64,000 nt of DNA from JAWLHK01 sp041690355 [NCBI: bacterium] (GTDB lineage: Bacteria; J088; JAWLBW01), in NCBI GenBank assembly GCA_041690355.1, contig JAWLHK010000013.1:1-64000 (forward strand), in the 5' to 3' direction. Positions 50,738-59,700 of the stretch are shown piece after piece. Within the stretch, counting starts at the first letter, position 1, and each line of letters opens with the position of its first letter. The translations under genes were made by a program, and so were the position numbers. The notes under the pieces are model-generated. The model was not told the DNA's origin, did no database searches, and saw only the letters and a list, made by a program, of their open reading frames with translations.

Positions 50738-52138
50738 CTCTTCCCAGACCGGCTGGCCGCCGTAGGCGTCGGGGGGGGCGTAGTCGCTGAAGCGCGTGTA
50801 CTGGCCCAGGAAGGTGAGGGGGATCATGTCGCTCGGGCCGTTACGGTTCTTGGCCACAATCAGCTCCGCCTTGTTCGGTTCGAAGTCGGATTTGCCTTCC
50901 TTCTTCGCGTAGACCTCATGGCGGTAGATGAACATGATCATGTCGGCGTCCTGCTCGATGGCGCCCGATTCGCGCAGGTCAGACATCATGGGGCGCTTGT
51001 CGGGGCGCGCCTCGAGGCCGCGGTTGAGCTGCGAGAGGGCGATGACCGGAACCTTGAGGTCCTTGGCCATCATCTTCAGTCCGCGTGAAATTTCGGAGAT
51101 CTCCTGCTCGCGCCGCTCCGAACGCTTGCTGCCGTTCATGAGCTGCAGGTAATCGATGACTACCAGGTCGAGCTTGCCCTCGGCGGCCTGGCGGCGGCAT
51201 TTGCCGATGACATAGCGGATGTCGATGCCGCCGTGGTCGTCGAAGTAGAGCGGGGCCGAAGACAGATTCGTGGCCGCGCGCGTCAGCTTCTCCCATTTGT
51301 TGGCCGGCATCGTGCCGCGCCGCAGCTCGCTCATGTCGATTTCGGCCAGCGAGCAGAGCAGACGCGTGACCAGCTCTTCTTTGCCCATTTCGAGCGAGAA
51401 GAAGGCGACCGATTTGCGATCGTAGATGGCGGCGTGGGCGGCCATGTTGAGCACCAGCGATGTCTTGCCCATGGCCGGGCGCGCCGCGACGACGATCAGA
51501 TTTCCGGGCTGGAAACCGGACGTCAGCTTGTCGAGCTCGGTGAACCCGGTGGCGAGACCGGTGATGGCCCCTTTGCTTTCGAAGAGCTGGTTGAGGCGCC
51601 CGATGGCGTCGGGGAGGACGAGCTCGACCGGTGTGAGCCGCTTCTGTACGTTCCCCTGCGCAATGCCGAGAATCGTCCGCTCGGCCACGTTCAGAATTTC
51701 GTCGGGCTTCTCTTCGGCCGCATAGGCCATGCTCGCGATTTCGGTCGAGATGCCGATCAGTTTTCGCAGCGTGCTCTTTTCGGCGACGATGTGGGCGTAA
51801 TATTCCGTGTTGGCCGCGGTGGGAACCACTTCGGTCAGTTCGACCAGAAACGCGCGGCCCCCGACGCTGTCGAGCACCCCTTTGGACTGCAGCAGGTTGC
51901 TGAGCGTGAGCAGGTCGACCGGTTCGCGGCGGTCGTAAAGCTCGCGCGTGGCCTCGAAAATCAGCCGGTGCGCATCGCGGTAGAAATCTTCGGGCTGTAC
52001 GGCGTCGAAAATCTTCTCGAGGATGTTATTGTCGAGCAGCACGCCGCCCAGCAGCGATTTCTCGGCGTCAAGGTTCTGCGGGGGAATGCGGTCGGCGACG
52101 TCTGCCTTGACCGGGCGTATCGGGCGCGTCTGATTCAT
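50735..52138 (-). CDS. dnaB: Replicative DNA helicase DnaB
   Basis: Hexameric 5'-3' helicase of the replisome, 467 residues. The N-terminal primase-interaction domain (PPQNLDAEKSLLGGVLLDN onward, about 20-120) is followed by a linker and the RecA-like domain with Walker A ARPAMGKTS, the FSLEMGKEELVTRLL motif, Walker B DLVVIDYLQLM and the ISRGLKMMAKDL and arginine-finger region. No intein. The ATG has no ribosome site; TACGGT lies 9 nt upstream, so the leader is very short. rplI and rpsR, often nearby, are absent. Confidence 0.97.
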   Translation of the reverse strand: MNQTRPIRPVKADVADRIPPQNLDAEKSLLGGVLLDNNILEKIFDAVQPEDFYRDAHRLIFEATRELYDRREPVDLLTLSNLLQSKGVLDSVGGRAFLVELTEVVPTAANTEYYAHIVAEKSTLRKLIGISTEIASMAYAAEEKPDEILNVAERTILGIAQGNVQKRLTPVELVLPDAIGRLNQLFESKGAITGLATGFTELDKLTSGFQPGNLIVVAARPAMGKTSLVLNMAAHAAIYDRKSVAFFSLEMGKEELVTRLLCSLAEIDMSELRRGTMPANKWEKLTRAATNLSSAPLYFDDHGGIDIRYVIGKCRRQAAEGKLDLVVIDYLQLMNGSKRSERREQEISEISRGLKMMAKDLKVPVIALSQLNRGLEARPDKRPMMSDLRESGAIEQDADMIMFIYRHEVYAKKEGKSDFEPNKAELIVAKNRNGPSDMIPLTFLGQYTRFSDYAPPDAYGGQPVWEE

Positions 52139-52273
52139 GAGGAGAACACCGTAGCAGCGGCCGCCTGTGGGGGGAAAGGAGAAAATTCGGCGATCGGGAT
52201 TCGGGCACGGAAACCCCGATGGGCACAGGCGCTGAAGCGCTCAGGCGTGTCGCCGTGCACAGCGTCGCACAGG

Positions 52274-52282
52274 TTATCCACA
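52274..52282 (+). promoter_or_regulatory. Perfect DnaA box
   Basis: TTATCCACA matches the E. coli DnaA-box consensus at all nine positions and lies in the 267-bp divergent region between dnaB and the PHP gene. A single box with no cluster or AT-rich unwinding region argues for transcriptional control rather than an origin. Confidence 0.55.
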
Positions 52283-52393
52283 GTTTACCGGCGGGGCCGC
52301 CGGTCCGCCATGCGGAGGGGCCGGATTCAGGGCCGGCGATGGGGTGTGTGCAGGGCACCGGGGCGCGTTCTGGGCACCGCGGCGACGGTTTGG

Positions 52394-52399
52394 TACCAT
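52394..52399 (+). promoter_or_regulatory. -10 box of a predicted leaderless transcript
   Basis: TACCAT lies exactly 6 nt before the GTG start at 52406. TGGGCA (52371-52376), 17 bp further up, is an acceptable -35 box. No ribosome site is present. Confidence 0.55.
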
Positions 52400-52405
52400 G
52401 GCCCC

Positions 52406-53071
52406 GTGCGCCTCGATCTACACGTCCACCTGTCTCCCTACAGCAACTCCAGCGACTTCACGCTGGAGGAGTACGTGCGCCTGATCGACGAGCAGCGAAT
52501 TCCCGTGGCCACGGTCACCGACTACGGCACGGTGGCCGCCTGCGATGCCCTCGAGCGGCAGGTGGGGGGCGTCATCGTCGTCTACGGCGTCGAGCTGCAG
52601 ACGCACGAGGGCTCGTTTCTCGTCTACAGCAGCGATCGCAAGTTTCTCGCCAAGATCCCCCCGCGCATCCGCACCCTCACCGAGCTCCCCCGCGACGGCC
52701 GCACGGCGGTCGTCTGGGCGCATCCGCGCATGCCGTGGAGCAACGGCTGGCGCGCGCCGTTTCCCAATCAGCCCCTCACGAAGTTCATCTTTGAGCACGT
52801 CGACGCGGTCGAATTCTACAACGGCGCCATGCTCGCCATGGGCCGGCGCGGGAGCGTCGAACCGAACTATCATGCGGAACTGCGCGCCCAGGTCGAGCGC
52901 TGGAAGGTGGCGGCCGTCGGCGGCAGCGCCTGCCAGACCGCCGATGGATTTCTTTCGGCCTGGACGACCTTTCCTCGCATCCGCAACACGCAGGACTTCG
53001 TCACGGCCATCAAGGATCGCGCCGTACGCCCCGGCGCGCAGCTGGGCAAAGGGCTGCTGACGGTGGTCTGA
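52406..53071 (+). CDS. PHP-domain metal-dependent phosphoesterase-like protein
   Basis: A 221-residue protein of the polymerase-and-histidinol-phosphatase superfamily. LDLHVHLSPYSNSS gives the first metal motif (His-x-His), VATVTDYGTVAACDALE the second, GVELQTHEGSFLVYS the third and VVWAHPRMPWSNGW the fourth His. The substrate of this family is unknown (nucleic-acid ends or small phosphates). The GTG start follows TACCAT by 6 nt. coaE begins one base after its stop, so they form an operon. Confidence 0.85.
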   Translation: MRLDLHVHLSPYSNSSDFTLEEYVRLIDEQRIPVATVTDYGTVAACDALERQVGGVIVVYGVELQTHEGSFLVYSSDRKFLAKIPPRIRTLTELPRDGRTAVVWAHPRMPWSNGWRAPFPNQPLTKFIFEHVDAVEFYNGAMLAMGRRGSVEPNYHAELRAQVERWKVAAVGGSACQTADGFLSAWTTFPRIRNTQDFVTAIKDRAVRPGAQLGKGLLTVV

Positions 53072-53072
53072 G

Positions 53073-53675
53073 ATGCATGTGTACGGACTCACCGGCGGAA
53101 TCGGCACCGGCAAGAGCACCGTTGCCCGGATGCTCGCCGAAAAAGGGGCGGCCGTCATTGACGCCGATCGCATTGCGCGCGAAGTCGTCGAACCGGGCAC
53201 CCCCGGGCTGGCGGCCATCCGCGAGGCCTTCGGTCCCGGCGTGCTCACGCCTGAGGGAACCCTCGACCGCACGCGACTCGGCGAAATCGTGTTTGCCGAT
53301 CCGCAACGGCGCCGCACCCTCGAACAGATCACCCACCCGCGCATCATGCAGCGCTTTGGCGAGCGCATCGGCGAAGCGGCTGCTTCCGGCGCCGCGGTCG
53401 TCGTGCTTGACGTTCCGCTGCTTTACGAAACCGGAAATCTGGTGGGGGCCGTGGAGAAGATCATCGTCGTCTATGCCCCCGCAGAATGCCAGCTTGAACG
53501 CGTGCGCGAACGCGACGGGCTCGCCGACGAGCAGATTCGCGGGCGCATGGCGGCCCAGCTCGACATCGAGGAAAAGCGCCGCCGCGCCGACTTCCTGATC
53601 GAGAATACGGGAACCCTTGAAGACCTGCGTGCGCGCGTCGACGCGCTCTGGGCGCAGCTCGTCAGAAACGGCTGA
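53073..53675 (+). CDS. coaE: Dephospho-CoA kinase
   Basis: Last step of coenzyme A synthesis: phosphorylates the 3'-hydroxyl of dephospho-CoA. The P-loop GGIGTGKS is at residues 8-15, then DADRIAREVVEPG for CoA binding, the LDVPLLYETG lid region and RERDGLADEQIRGRM. At 200 residues it is normal. It starts one base after the PHP gene. Its last 14 bp overlap the 3' end of trmB on the other strand. Confidence 0.96.
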   Translation: MHVYGLTGGIGTGKSTVARMLAEKGAAVIDADRIAREVVEPGTPGLAAIREAFGPGVLTPEGTLDRTRLGEIVFADPQRRRTLEQITHPRIMQRFGERIGEAAASGAAVVVLDVPLLYETGNLVGAVEKIIVVYAPAECQLERVRERDGLADEQIRGRMAAQLDIEEKRRRADFLIENTGTLEDLRARVDALWAQLVRNG

Positions 53676-54615
53676 CGTCGTCGAGGTAGCGCTGCAGCAG
53701 CGCCTTCTTGCGCGGCGTCATGACGACCGAGCGGATGTCTTCGAGCTCGAACCGGGTTTCGCCGTCGTACTCGGCCAGCATGCCGTGCAGGTAGTCGCGA
53801 AAACCGAGTTCCCGGTTGATCAGCAGCAGCTTGACCCGCACCCGATTTCCCTCGACGCGCACCGCAAGCGGCTTCATCAGATGGGCGTCGTCGAGCGAAA
53901 CGGTCTCCTTCATGGCCGCCGCCGCCTCGGCGGGAGAGATCCGGCCGAGCGAAACGGGAGTTACATCGGCCCAGTCAACCGAGAACCGATCGGTATCTGC
54001 GGTCCGGCACTTGCGGAAGGCCAGGTAGAAGAGCTCCTTGCCCATCTCGCGCCATTTGCGCTCATAGCGCGTCTCGAGTCCGGTCCAGCCCCGGTCGTTC
54101 AGCCAGCGCCGGTCATATCCGTTCTGGAGGATCGACGAGGCGCTAAGGGCGCGGTACGCCTCGTCGGCATATTCTTCGACGTCGGTGCCGAGGTACAGGT
54201 AGCCCTCGGGAACGAGTTTTTCCTCGAGCAGGCCCGTGAATCGGGCGTCGAACAGGCGGCGCTTTTCATGGCTCGCCTTGGGCCACGGGTCGGGAAAGTT
54301 GACGTAGACCGCCTGCAGCGACTCGGCATCGAAAAGCTCGAGCAGCGTAAGCTTCGCCTCGCGCACCATGAAGCGCACGTTCGTCAGCCCTTCGCGTTCG
54401 GCCTTGCGGGCCGCCTTGCGCAGGAACTGGCCGGCGATGTCGAGGCCGACGAAATTCTCTTCGGGCGAACGCCGGGCCAGGCCCAGAAGAAACTCGCCCC
54501 CGCCGACGCCGATCTCGAGGTTGAGCGGATGGTGGTTGCCGAAAATGCCGGCCCAGCCGCCGGCTTCGACGACTTCGCCCGGACTGACCAGGTTATGAAG
54601 GGTTTTCTGTGCCAT
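53662..54615 (-). CDS. trmB: tRNA (guanine-46-N7)-methyltransferase with C-terminal extension
   Basis: SAM-dependent enzyme that methylates G46 in the variable loop of tRNA. LEIGVGGGEFLLGLARRSPEENFVGLDI is the SAM site, and VYVNFPDPWPKASHEKRRL the TrmB signature. The catalytic domain ends near residue 210; about 105 further residues follow (LGRISPAEAAAAMKE to ALLQRYLDDVSRF), an extension seen in some TrmB branches, e.g. thermophiles. Convergent with coaE, overlapping by 14 bp. TAGAAT (54644-54639) is a likely -10 box. Confidence 0.95.
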   Translation of the reverse strand: MAQKTLHNLVSPGEVVEAGGWAGIFGNHHPLNLEIGVGGGEFLLGLARRSPEENFVGLDIAGQFLRKAARKAEREGLTNVRFMVREAKLTLLELFDAESLQAVYVNFPDPWPKASHEKRRLFDARFTGLLEEKLVPEGYLYLGTDVEEYADEAYRALSASSILQNGYDRRWLNDRGWTGLETRYERKWREMGKELFYLAFRKCRTADTDRFSVDWADVTPVSLGRISPAEAAAAMKETVSLDDAHLMKPLAVRVEGNRVRVKLLLINRELGFRDYLHGMLAEYDGETRFELEDIRSVVMTPRKKALLQRYLDDVSRF

Positions 54616-54657
54616 GAAAATCAGAACAAAAGTCCTCTATTCTACCATTTCGCATCC

Positions 54658-54687
54658 TTGTTTCGCCGCTCCGGCGCTTGGTAGAAT
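54658..54687 (+). promoter_or_regulatory. Promoter of the second GMC/subunit-3 operon
   Basis: TTGTTT (54658-54663), 18 bp and TAGAAT (54682-54687) fit sigma-70. The divergent trmB gene has the same TGGTAGAAT string in its own upstream region on the other strand, so the two promoters face away from each other within about 50 bp. Confidence 0.5.
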
Positions 54688-54741
54688 CTTGCAGTCGCGA
54701 TCAGAAGGCTGTCGCTGCCCGCATCGCGAGGCGTATCTACC

Positions 54742-55251
54742 ATGCCCCGTTTTTTTTCCCGCCGCCGTTTTGTTCGCCTGTCTGCCGAGTCGCTTGCGTT
54801 GCTGACGGTTGTCAGCCAGGCGGGCGCGTGCGCGTCGGCCCCCGAGACGCCCGCCCGGGTCTTCTCGCCCGAAGAACGAACCGCGCTGTTGGCCCTGGCG
54901 GATACGATCGTTCCCCCCACGGCGCGCATGCCCCTCGCCGTGGGCGACACGAGCCTGATTGCCCGCATCGAGCAGTTTCTGGCCGGAGCCGACCCGCTCG
55001 TGCGCGACCAGTTTCGTTACCTGATTCACTTCTTCGAGCGCTACCCGCAGCTCTTTTCGCTGCGTTTCACGCGCTTCAGCCGGCTGGGGCCCGTCGCGCG
55101 CGCCGAGGTGCTCGCCGGGTTCGCCGAGAGCCGCTTCTACGCCCGGCGCATGGCCTTCGTGGCCTTGAAGTCGGTCGTCTGCAATCACTACTTTGCGGAT
55201 CCCGAAGTCCAGGCGCTGCTTGGATTTCGGCCCGTCTGCGTGTTTTCCTGA
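54742..55251 (+). CDS. Gluconate 2-dehydrogenase subunit 3-like protein, putatively exported
   Basis: A 169-residue small subunit. The N-terminus MPRFFSRRRFVRLSAESLAL has the RRxF twin-arginine pattern followed by a hydrophobic stretch and GAC, so it is a likely Tat substrate, perhaps a lipoprotein. FSPEERTALLALADTIVPP and the helical remainder match gluconate 2-dehydrogenase subunit 3. Its stop overlaps the ATG of the GMC enzyme (TGATG). It is a second copy of the pair found at 22.4-24.4 kb, in the same gene order. Confidence 0.8.
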   Translation: MPRFFSRRRFVRLSAESLALLTVVSQAGACASAPETPARVFSPEERTALLALADTIVPPTARMPLAVGDTSLIARIEQFLAGADPLVRDQFRYLIHFFERYPQLFSLRFTRFSRLGPVARAEVLAGFAESRFYARRMAFVALKSVVCNHYFADPEVQALLGFRPVCVFS

Positions 55252-56777
55252 TGCCGATTTTTCAAGCCGCCGATATCCGCGATGATCTGGACCTGAGCGC
55301 CGATGCCGTCGTCGTCGGCAGCGGCGCGGGCGGGGCCGTCATCGCCCACGAACTGGCGCGCCTTGGCCATGACGTCATCCTGCTCGAGCAGGGGGCGTAC
55401 CACCCGACATCCAGCTTTCGCTCTGACCCGCAGTGGTCATTCGAGAACCTCTACGCGCAGCGAGGGGTCACGACGGCGCTCGGACTGCCCCCGGTTCTCA
55501 TCCCGCACGGGGAATGTGTCGGGGGAACCACGGTCATCAATTCGGGTACCGTGTTCCGTGTCCCCGGGCGCATCCTTTCGCGCTGGCAGGCCGAGCACGG
55601 GGCCGAGGGCATTTCTTCATCCGCGCTGGCGCCGTTCTACGATGTCATCGAAGAGCGTATCGGCGCCACCCCCGCGGCCTGGCCGGCGCTCGGCGAACTG
55701 AACCGGGTCATCGAGCGCGGCGTGCAGAAGCTGGGGCTTCGCGGCGGCCCGCTCGTGCGAAACGCCCCCCACTGCGTCGGCTGCGGCGCATGCGTCTTCG
55801 GGTGCCCCTCGGGCGCCAAGCAGAGCATGCTCGTCACCTTCATCCCCGCAGCCGATCAGCTTGGCGTGCGCCTCTACAGCGAGGCCGTCGTCGACCGGGT
55901 GCTCACCGCCGGGAGCGAGGCCACGGGCGTCGCCGGGCGCATCGTCGAGCGCGCGAGCGGCACAGAACGGGCGCGGTTCACCGTGCGCGCCCGCGTGGTC
56001 GTTCTCGCCGCCGGCGCCTTCGGCACGCCCTTGTTGCTCGAAGACAACGACCTCTGCGGGACGAGCGGCGCACGCGGGCGGCATCTGCACATTCATCCGG
56101 CCGGCGGCGCGCTCGCCCGCATGCCTGAGACGGTGGCTGGATGGCGCGCGATTCCGCAGGGCTACATGGTCGAAGACTGGGCCGACGAGGGAATTCTGCT
56201 CGAGGGCGGCTTCGGCCCGCCCGGGGTCGTCGGGCTCATGGTGCCCGGGTTCGGCGGCGCCTACCAGGAGCGCATGCGCGATTACGACCGGCTGGCGGCC
56301 TTCGGGCTCATGGTCGAGGATCGCGACAGCGTGGGGAGCGTGACGCGGCTGGCCGGGCGTCCGCTGATCCGCTATGCCCTCGGCCGCGACGATACGCGCC
56401 GGCTCGTCTTCGGGTGGAAGCAGGTCCTGCGCATCCTCTTTGCGGCCGGCGCGGTCGAGGCGTACCCGGCGATCCAGGGGTTCGACGTCCTTCACGGACC
56501 GGGCGAGATCGATCGCATCGACGAACATGCCGTCGCCGGCCGTGACCTGACGCTGTCGGCCTATCACCCGATGGGCACGTGCCGCATCGGCGCCAATCCG
56601 CGCACGGGCGTCGTCGACGCCAACCTCGAAGCCTGGGACGTGCGCCGCCTCTTCGTCGCCGACGCCAGCATATTCCCCACTGCGCTGGGAGTCAACCCCC
56701 AGGCGACCATCATGGCGTTCGCGGCCCGCGCCGCCGACTACCTGCACCGTAATCGCGACCGCTACTTTCCGGCCTAG
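55251..56777 (+). CDS. GMC family FAD-dependent oxidoreductase with ferredoxin-like Cys cluster
   Basis: A 508-residue dehydrogenase large subunit. FAD motif VVVGSGAGGAVIAHELARLG, the GMC signature around GECVGGTTVINSGTVFRVP, and the active-site block YHPMGTCRIG and ALGVNPQATIMAFA are complete. HCVGCGACVFGCPSGAKQS (about 180-198) gives CxxCxxCxxxCP, the spacing of a [4Fe-4S] ferredoxin site, or possibly a [3Fe-4S] site as in FAD-glucose dehydrogenases. It has no signal of its own; export would be by hitchhiking with the Tat-exported small subunit encoded just before. Confidence 0.88.
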   Translation: MPIFQAADIRDDLDLSADAVVVGSGAGGAVIAHELARLGHDVILLEQGAYHPTSSFRSDPQWSFENLYAQRGVTTALGLPPVLIPHGECVGGTTVINSGTVFRVPGRILSRWQAEHGAEGISSSALAPFYDVIEERIGATPAAWPALGELNRVIERGVQKLGLRGGPLVRNAPHCVGCGACVFGCPSGAKQSMLVTFIPAADQLGVRLYSEAVVDRVLTAGSEATGVAGRIVERASGTERARFTVRARVVVLAAGAFGTPLLLEDNDLCGTSGARGRHLHIHPAGGALARMPETVAGWRAIPQGYMVEDWADEGILLEGGFGPPGVVGLMVPGFGGAYQERMRDYDRLAAFGLMVEDRDSVGSVTRLAGRPLIRYALGRDDTRRLVFGWKQVLRILFAAGAVEAYPAIQGFDVLHGPGEIDRIDEHAVAGRDLTLSAYHPMGTCRIGANPRTGVVDANLEAWDVRRLFVADASIFPTALGVNPQATIMAFAARAADYLHRNRDRYFPA

Positions 56778-56798
56778 TCTTCCTTCTCCGGACCTTCC

Positions 56799-59700
56799 AT
56801 GCCATCCTCGATCGCCTCGCTCCCCGTCGTCGCCCGTCTGCGCGCCCTGCTTCCTGAAGCGCGGGTCGACGAGCTGATTGCGAAGGTGCCACTCTTCGCC
56901 GCCGACGCCGAGTCGGCGCTCACCAACGGCGAACGCTGGATTGAAGCCTATGCGGCCGAGCAGGGGGCGCTGCCCGAGATCGAACCCGAGCTCGACTGGC
57001 TGCTCCCCGTCTGGGCGAGCGGTTCGTTTCTCCCCCGCCTGCTCGTACGCCGGCCGTGGCTCTTCGATACCTTTCGCGCGTCGCCCTACGGCACGGCGCA
57101 CAAGCCCATCGACGTATTTCTCGAGGAACTGCTGACCCGCACGGCGCCGTTCGAAGACCCGGCGCATCTGCTGGCCGCCCTGCGGCACTACAAGTACGAA
57201 CAGGTCTTTCACATCGGCGCCCGCGATCTTGCCGGCCGCATCAGCCTGCGCGACGTGACCTACGAACTCTCGTCGCTCGCGGCCGCTTCCTGCGAGGCTG
57301 CCTGCCGGTTCTACCGGCGCAGGCTCGCCGAGGAGTTCGGCGATCCGGTCGATGCCGCCGGAAAGCCGGTGGGCTTCGTCGTACTGGCCATGGGCAAGTT
57401 CGGCGGGTGGGAGCTCAACTTCAGCTCCGACATCGATCCCATCTTCCTCTTCGGCGAAGAGGGCGAAACCCCGGGCGGTTCGGCGGGCTCGGTCACCCAC
57501 GGGGAATTCTTCACCAAGCTCGGCTCGCGCATCGCCGCCGCGCTGAACGACGTGACCGACGAGGGGTTCGTGTTCCGCGTCGATCTGCGGCTGCGCCCCG
57601 AGGGTAACCAGGGGCCGCTCGTGAATACGACGGCCGCGGCCGAACAGTACTACATGACGTTCGGGCAGACCTGGGAGCGCGCCGCGTTGCTCAAGGCGCG
57701 GCCGGTGGCGGGCGATCTCGCGCTCGGCCAGGACTTTCTCGACAACCTCGCCCCTTTCGTCTATCGCCGCTTTCTCGACTACAGCACCGTCGAAGACATC
57801 AAGCTCATGAAGCAGAAGATTGACGTGAACCTGGCGCGCACCGTGCGCGGCGCCTGGGACGTCAAGCTGGGCAAGGGGGGCATCCGCGAGATTGAGTTCA
57901 TCGTCCAGACGCAGCAGCTCATTCACGCCGGCAAGCAGAAGGCGCTGCGCACGCGTTCGACCGTCGAAGGGCTGCGGCGTCTCGAAGAGTTGAGCCTGAT
58001 CGACCCCGTCGATGCGCAGGCCCTCTCCGAAGCCTATGATTATCTGCGGCGGGTCGAACACCGGCTGCAGATTGAGGGAGAGCGCCAGACGCAGCGGTTC
58101 GCCGACGACGCCGCATCGCATCTGCGCATGGCCCGGCTCATGGGGCACCGTCATGCTGACCCCACTGCGGCGATCGGCGCCTTCGATGCCGAGCTCGAAC
58201 GCCACCGCGAGGCCATCGGAGGCATTTTCCGGCGCATCTTTACGGCCGCGGGTGAAGAGATTCAGCAGGGGGTCAACCCGACGATTCTCGCCGTTACCGA
58301 AGGAGAAGGTGACGAAGAGGCGCGGCTGACGGCCCTCGCCGAGCTCGGATTCGCGCAGCCGGCGGCGTCGCTCGAGGTCATGCGCCGGCTGGTCACGTCG
58401 ACCCAGACCCGCCGCCTCGACGGCAAGGTGCGCCGCTACCTCGATCTCGTGCTCCCCGCGTTCCTGAGCGAGTGCGCGTCGGCCCCCGACCCCGATCTCG
58501 CCCTGCACCACCTCGAAGACTTCATGCTGCGCGTCGGCGGTTTCCGCGCCTACCACTCCCTGCTCGCCGAGAACCCGGCTACGCTGCGCCTGCTCGTGCG
58601 GCTGTTCGGCACGAGCACTTTTCTCTCGCGCTTCTTCATCCGCCATCCCGAACTGCTCGACCAGCTCGTGCTCGCCAGCTACACGACGCCGCTCAAGGAC
58701 GGAAAAACCCTGGCGCTCGAGCTCGACACCCTGCTCGCCGAGGTCGACCCGGCCGATGAAGAGGGGCTGCTCGACGTGCTCCGGCGTTTCAAGAACACCG
58801 AAGTTCTGCGCATCGCCATGAACGATCTCGACGGCCAGCTCGACCTCATCGAGGTCACGACCCAGCTCGGCGATCTGGCCGACGTGGTGCTTCGGGCGGC
58901 GCTCCGCATCGCGCAGACGCTGCTCGAGCACCGCTACGGCGCGGCGCCCGAAGGCGAGTTCGTGACGCTCGGGATGGGCAAGTTCGGCGGGCTCGAGATG
59001 AACTACAGCTCCGATCTCGATCTGATCTTCATCTACCAGGATGCGGGCACGGCGGCGCAGCCGGGGGACCGCAGCCTGGGGGCCAACGAGTACTTCTCGA
59101 AGCTGGCGCAGCGCGTGATTTCGGTGCTCACCCTGGCGACCCGCGAAGGGATCGCGTACCCGATCGATACACGCCTGCGCCCGTCGGGCAAAGCCGGACC
59201 GCTCGTGACCTCGCTCGAAAGTTTCGAGTCCTACCATGCCACTCGGGCCGCCGTCTGGGAGCGCCAGGCGCTCATCAAGGCCCGCCCGGTGACGGCCGGA
59301 GAGCAGGTCGACCAGCGCATCCGCGACCTGATCGAACATTCCGTCTACGAACGCCCGTTCGGCAGAGCCGAGGTGCAGGAGATCCTGCGCATGCGCCAGC
59401 GGATGGAGGTCGAGATCGATCCGGAGTCTCCCCGTTACTTCAACATCAAGACCGGCCGCGGCGGAATCGTCGATATCGAGTTTTTCGTCCAGCTCATGCA
59501 GCTGCAGCACGGCGGCGAATATCACTCGCTGCGCACGCAGAACACCTTTGTGGCGCTGAGCGAACTGGTCGAACTCAATCTGATCACGCCGGGCGACTAC
59601 GGCGTCCTGCGTGAAGGCTTTCTCTTTCTGCGGCGGCTCGAGAACCGGATGCGCATTCTGCAGGACAATGCGCGCAGCACCCTGTCGCGCACGCCGGAAG

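Noticed and set aside
52139-52405. Replication origin next to dnaB
   Set aside because: Only one perfect DnaA box is present, with no cluster of boxes, no AT-rich unwinding element and no dnaA/dnaN or parAB neighbours.
55617-59525. A 1302-codon open frame on the minus strand opposite the GMC enzyme and glnE
   Set aside because: It is antisense to two clear genes; its translation is low-complexity, Arg/Val/Glu-rich and without motifs. Long antisense frames are a by-product of GC-rich third codon positions.
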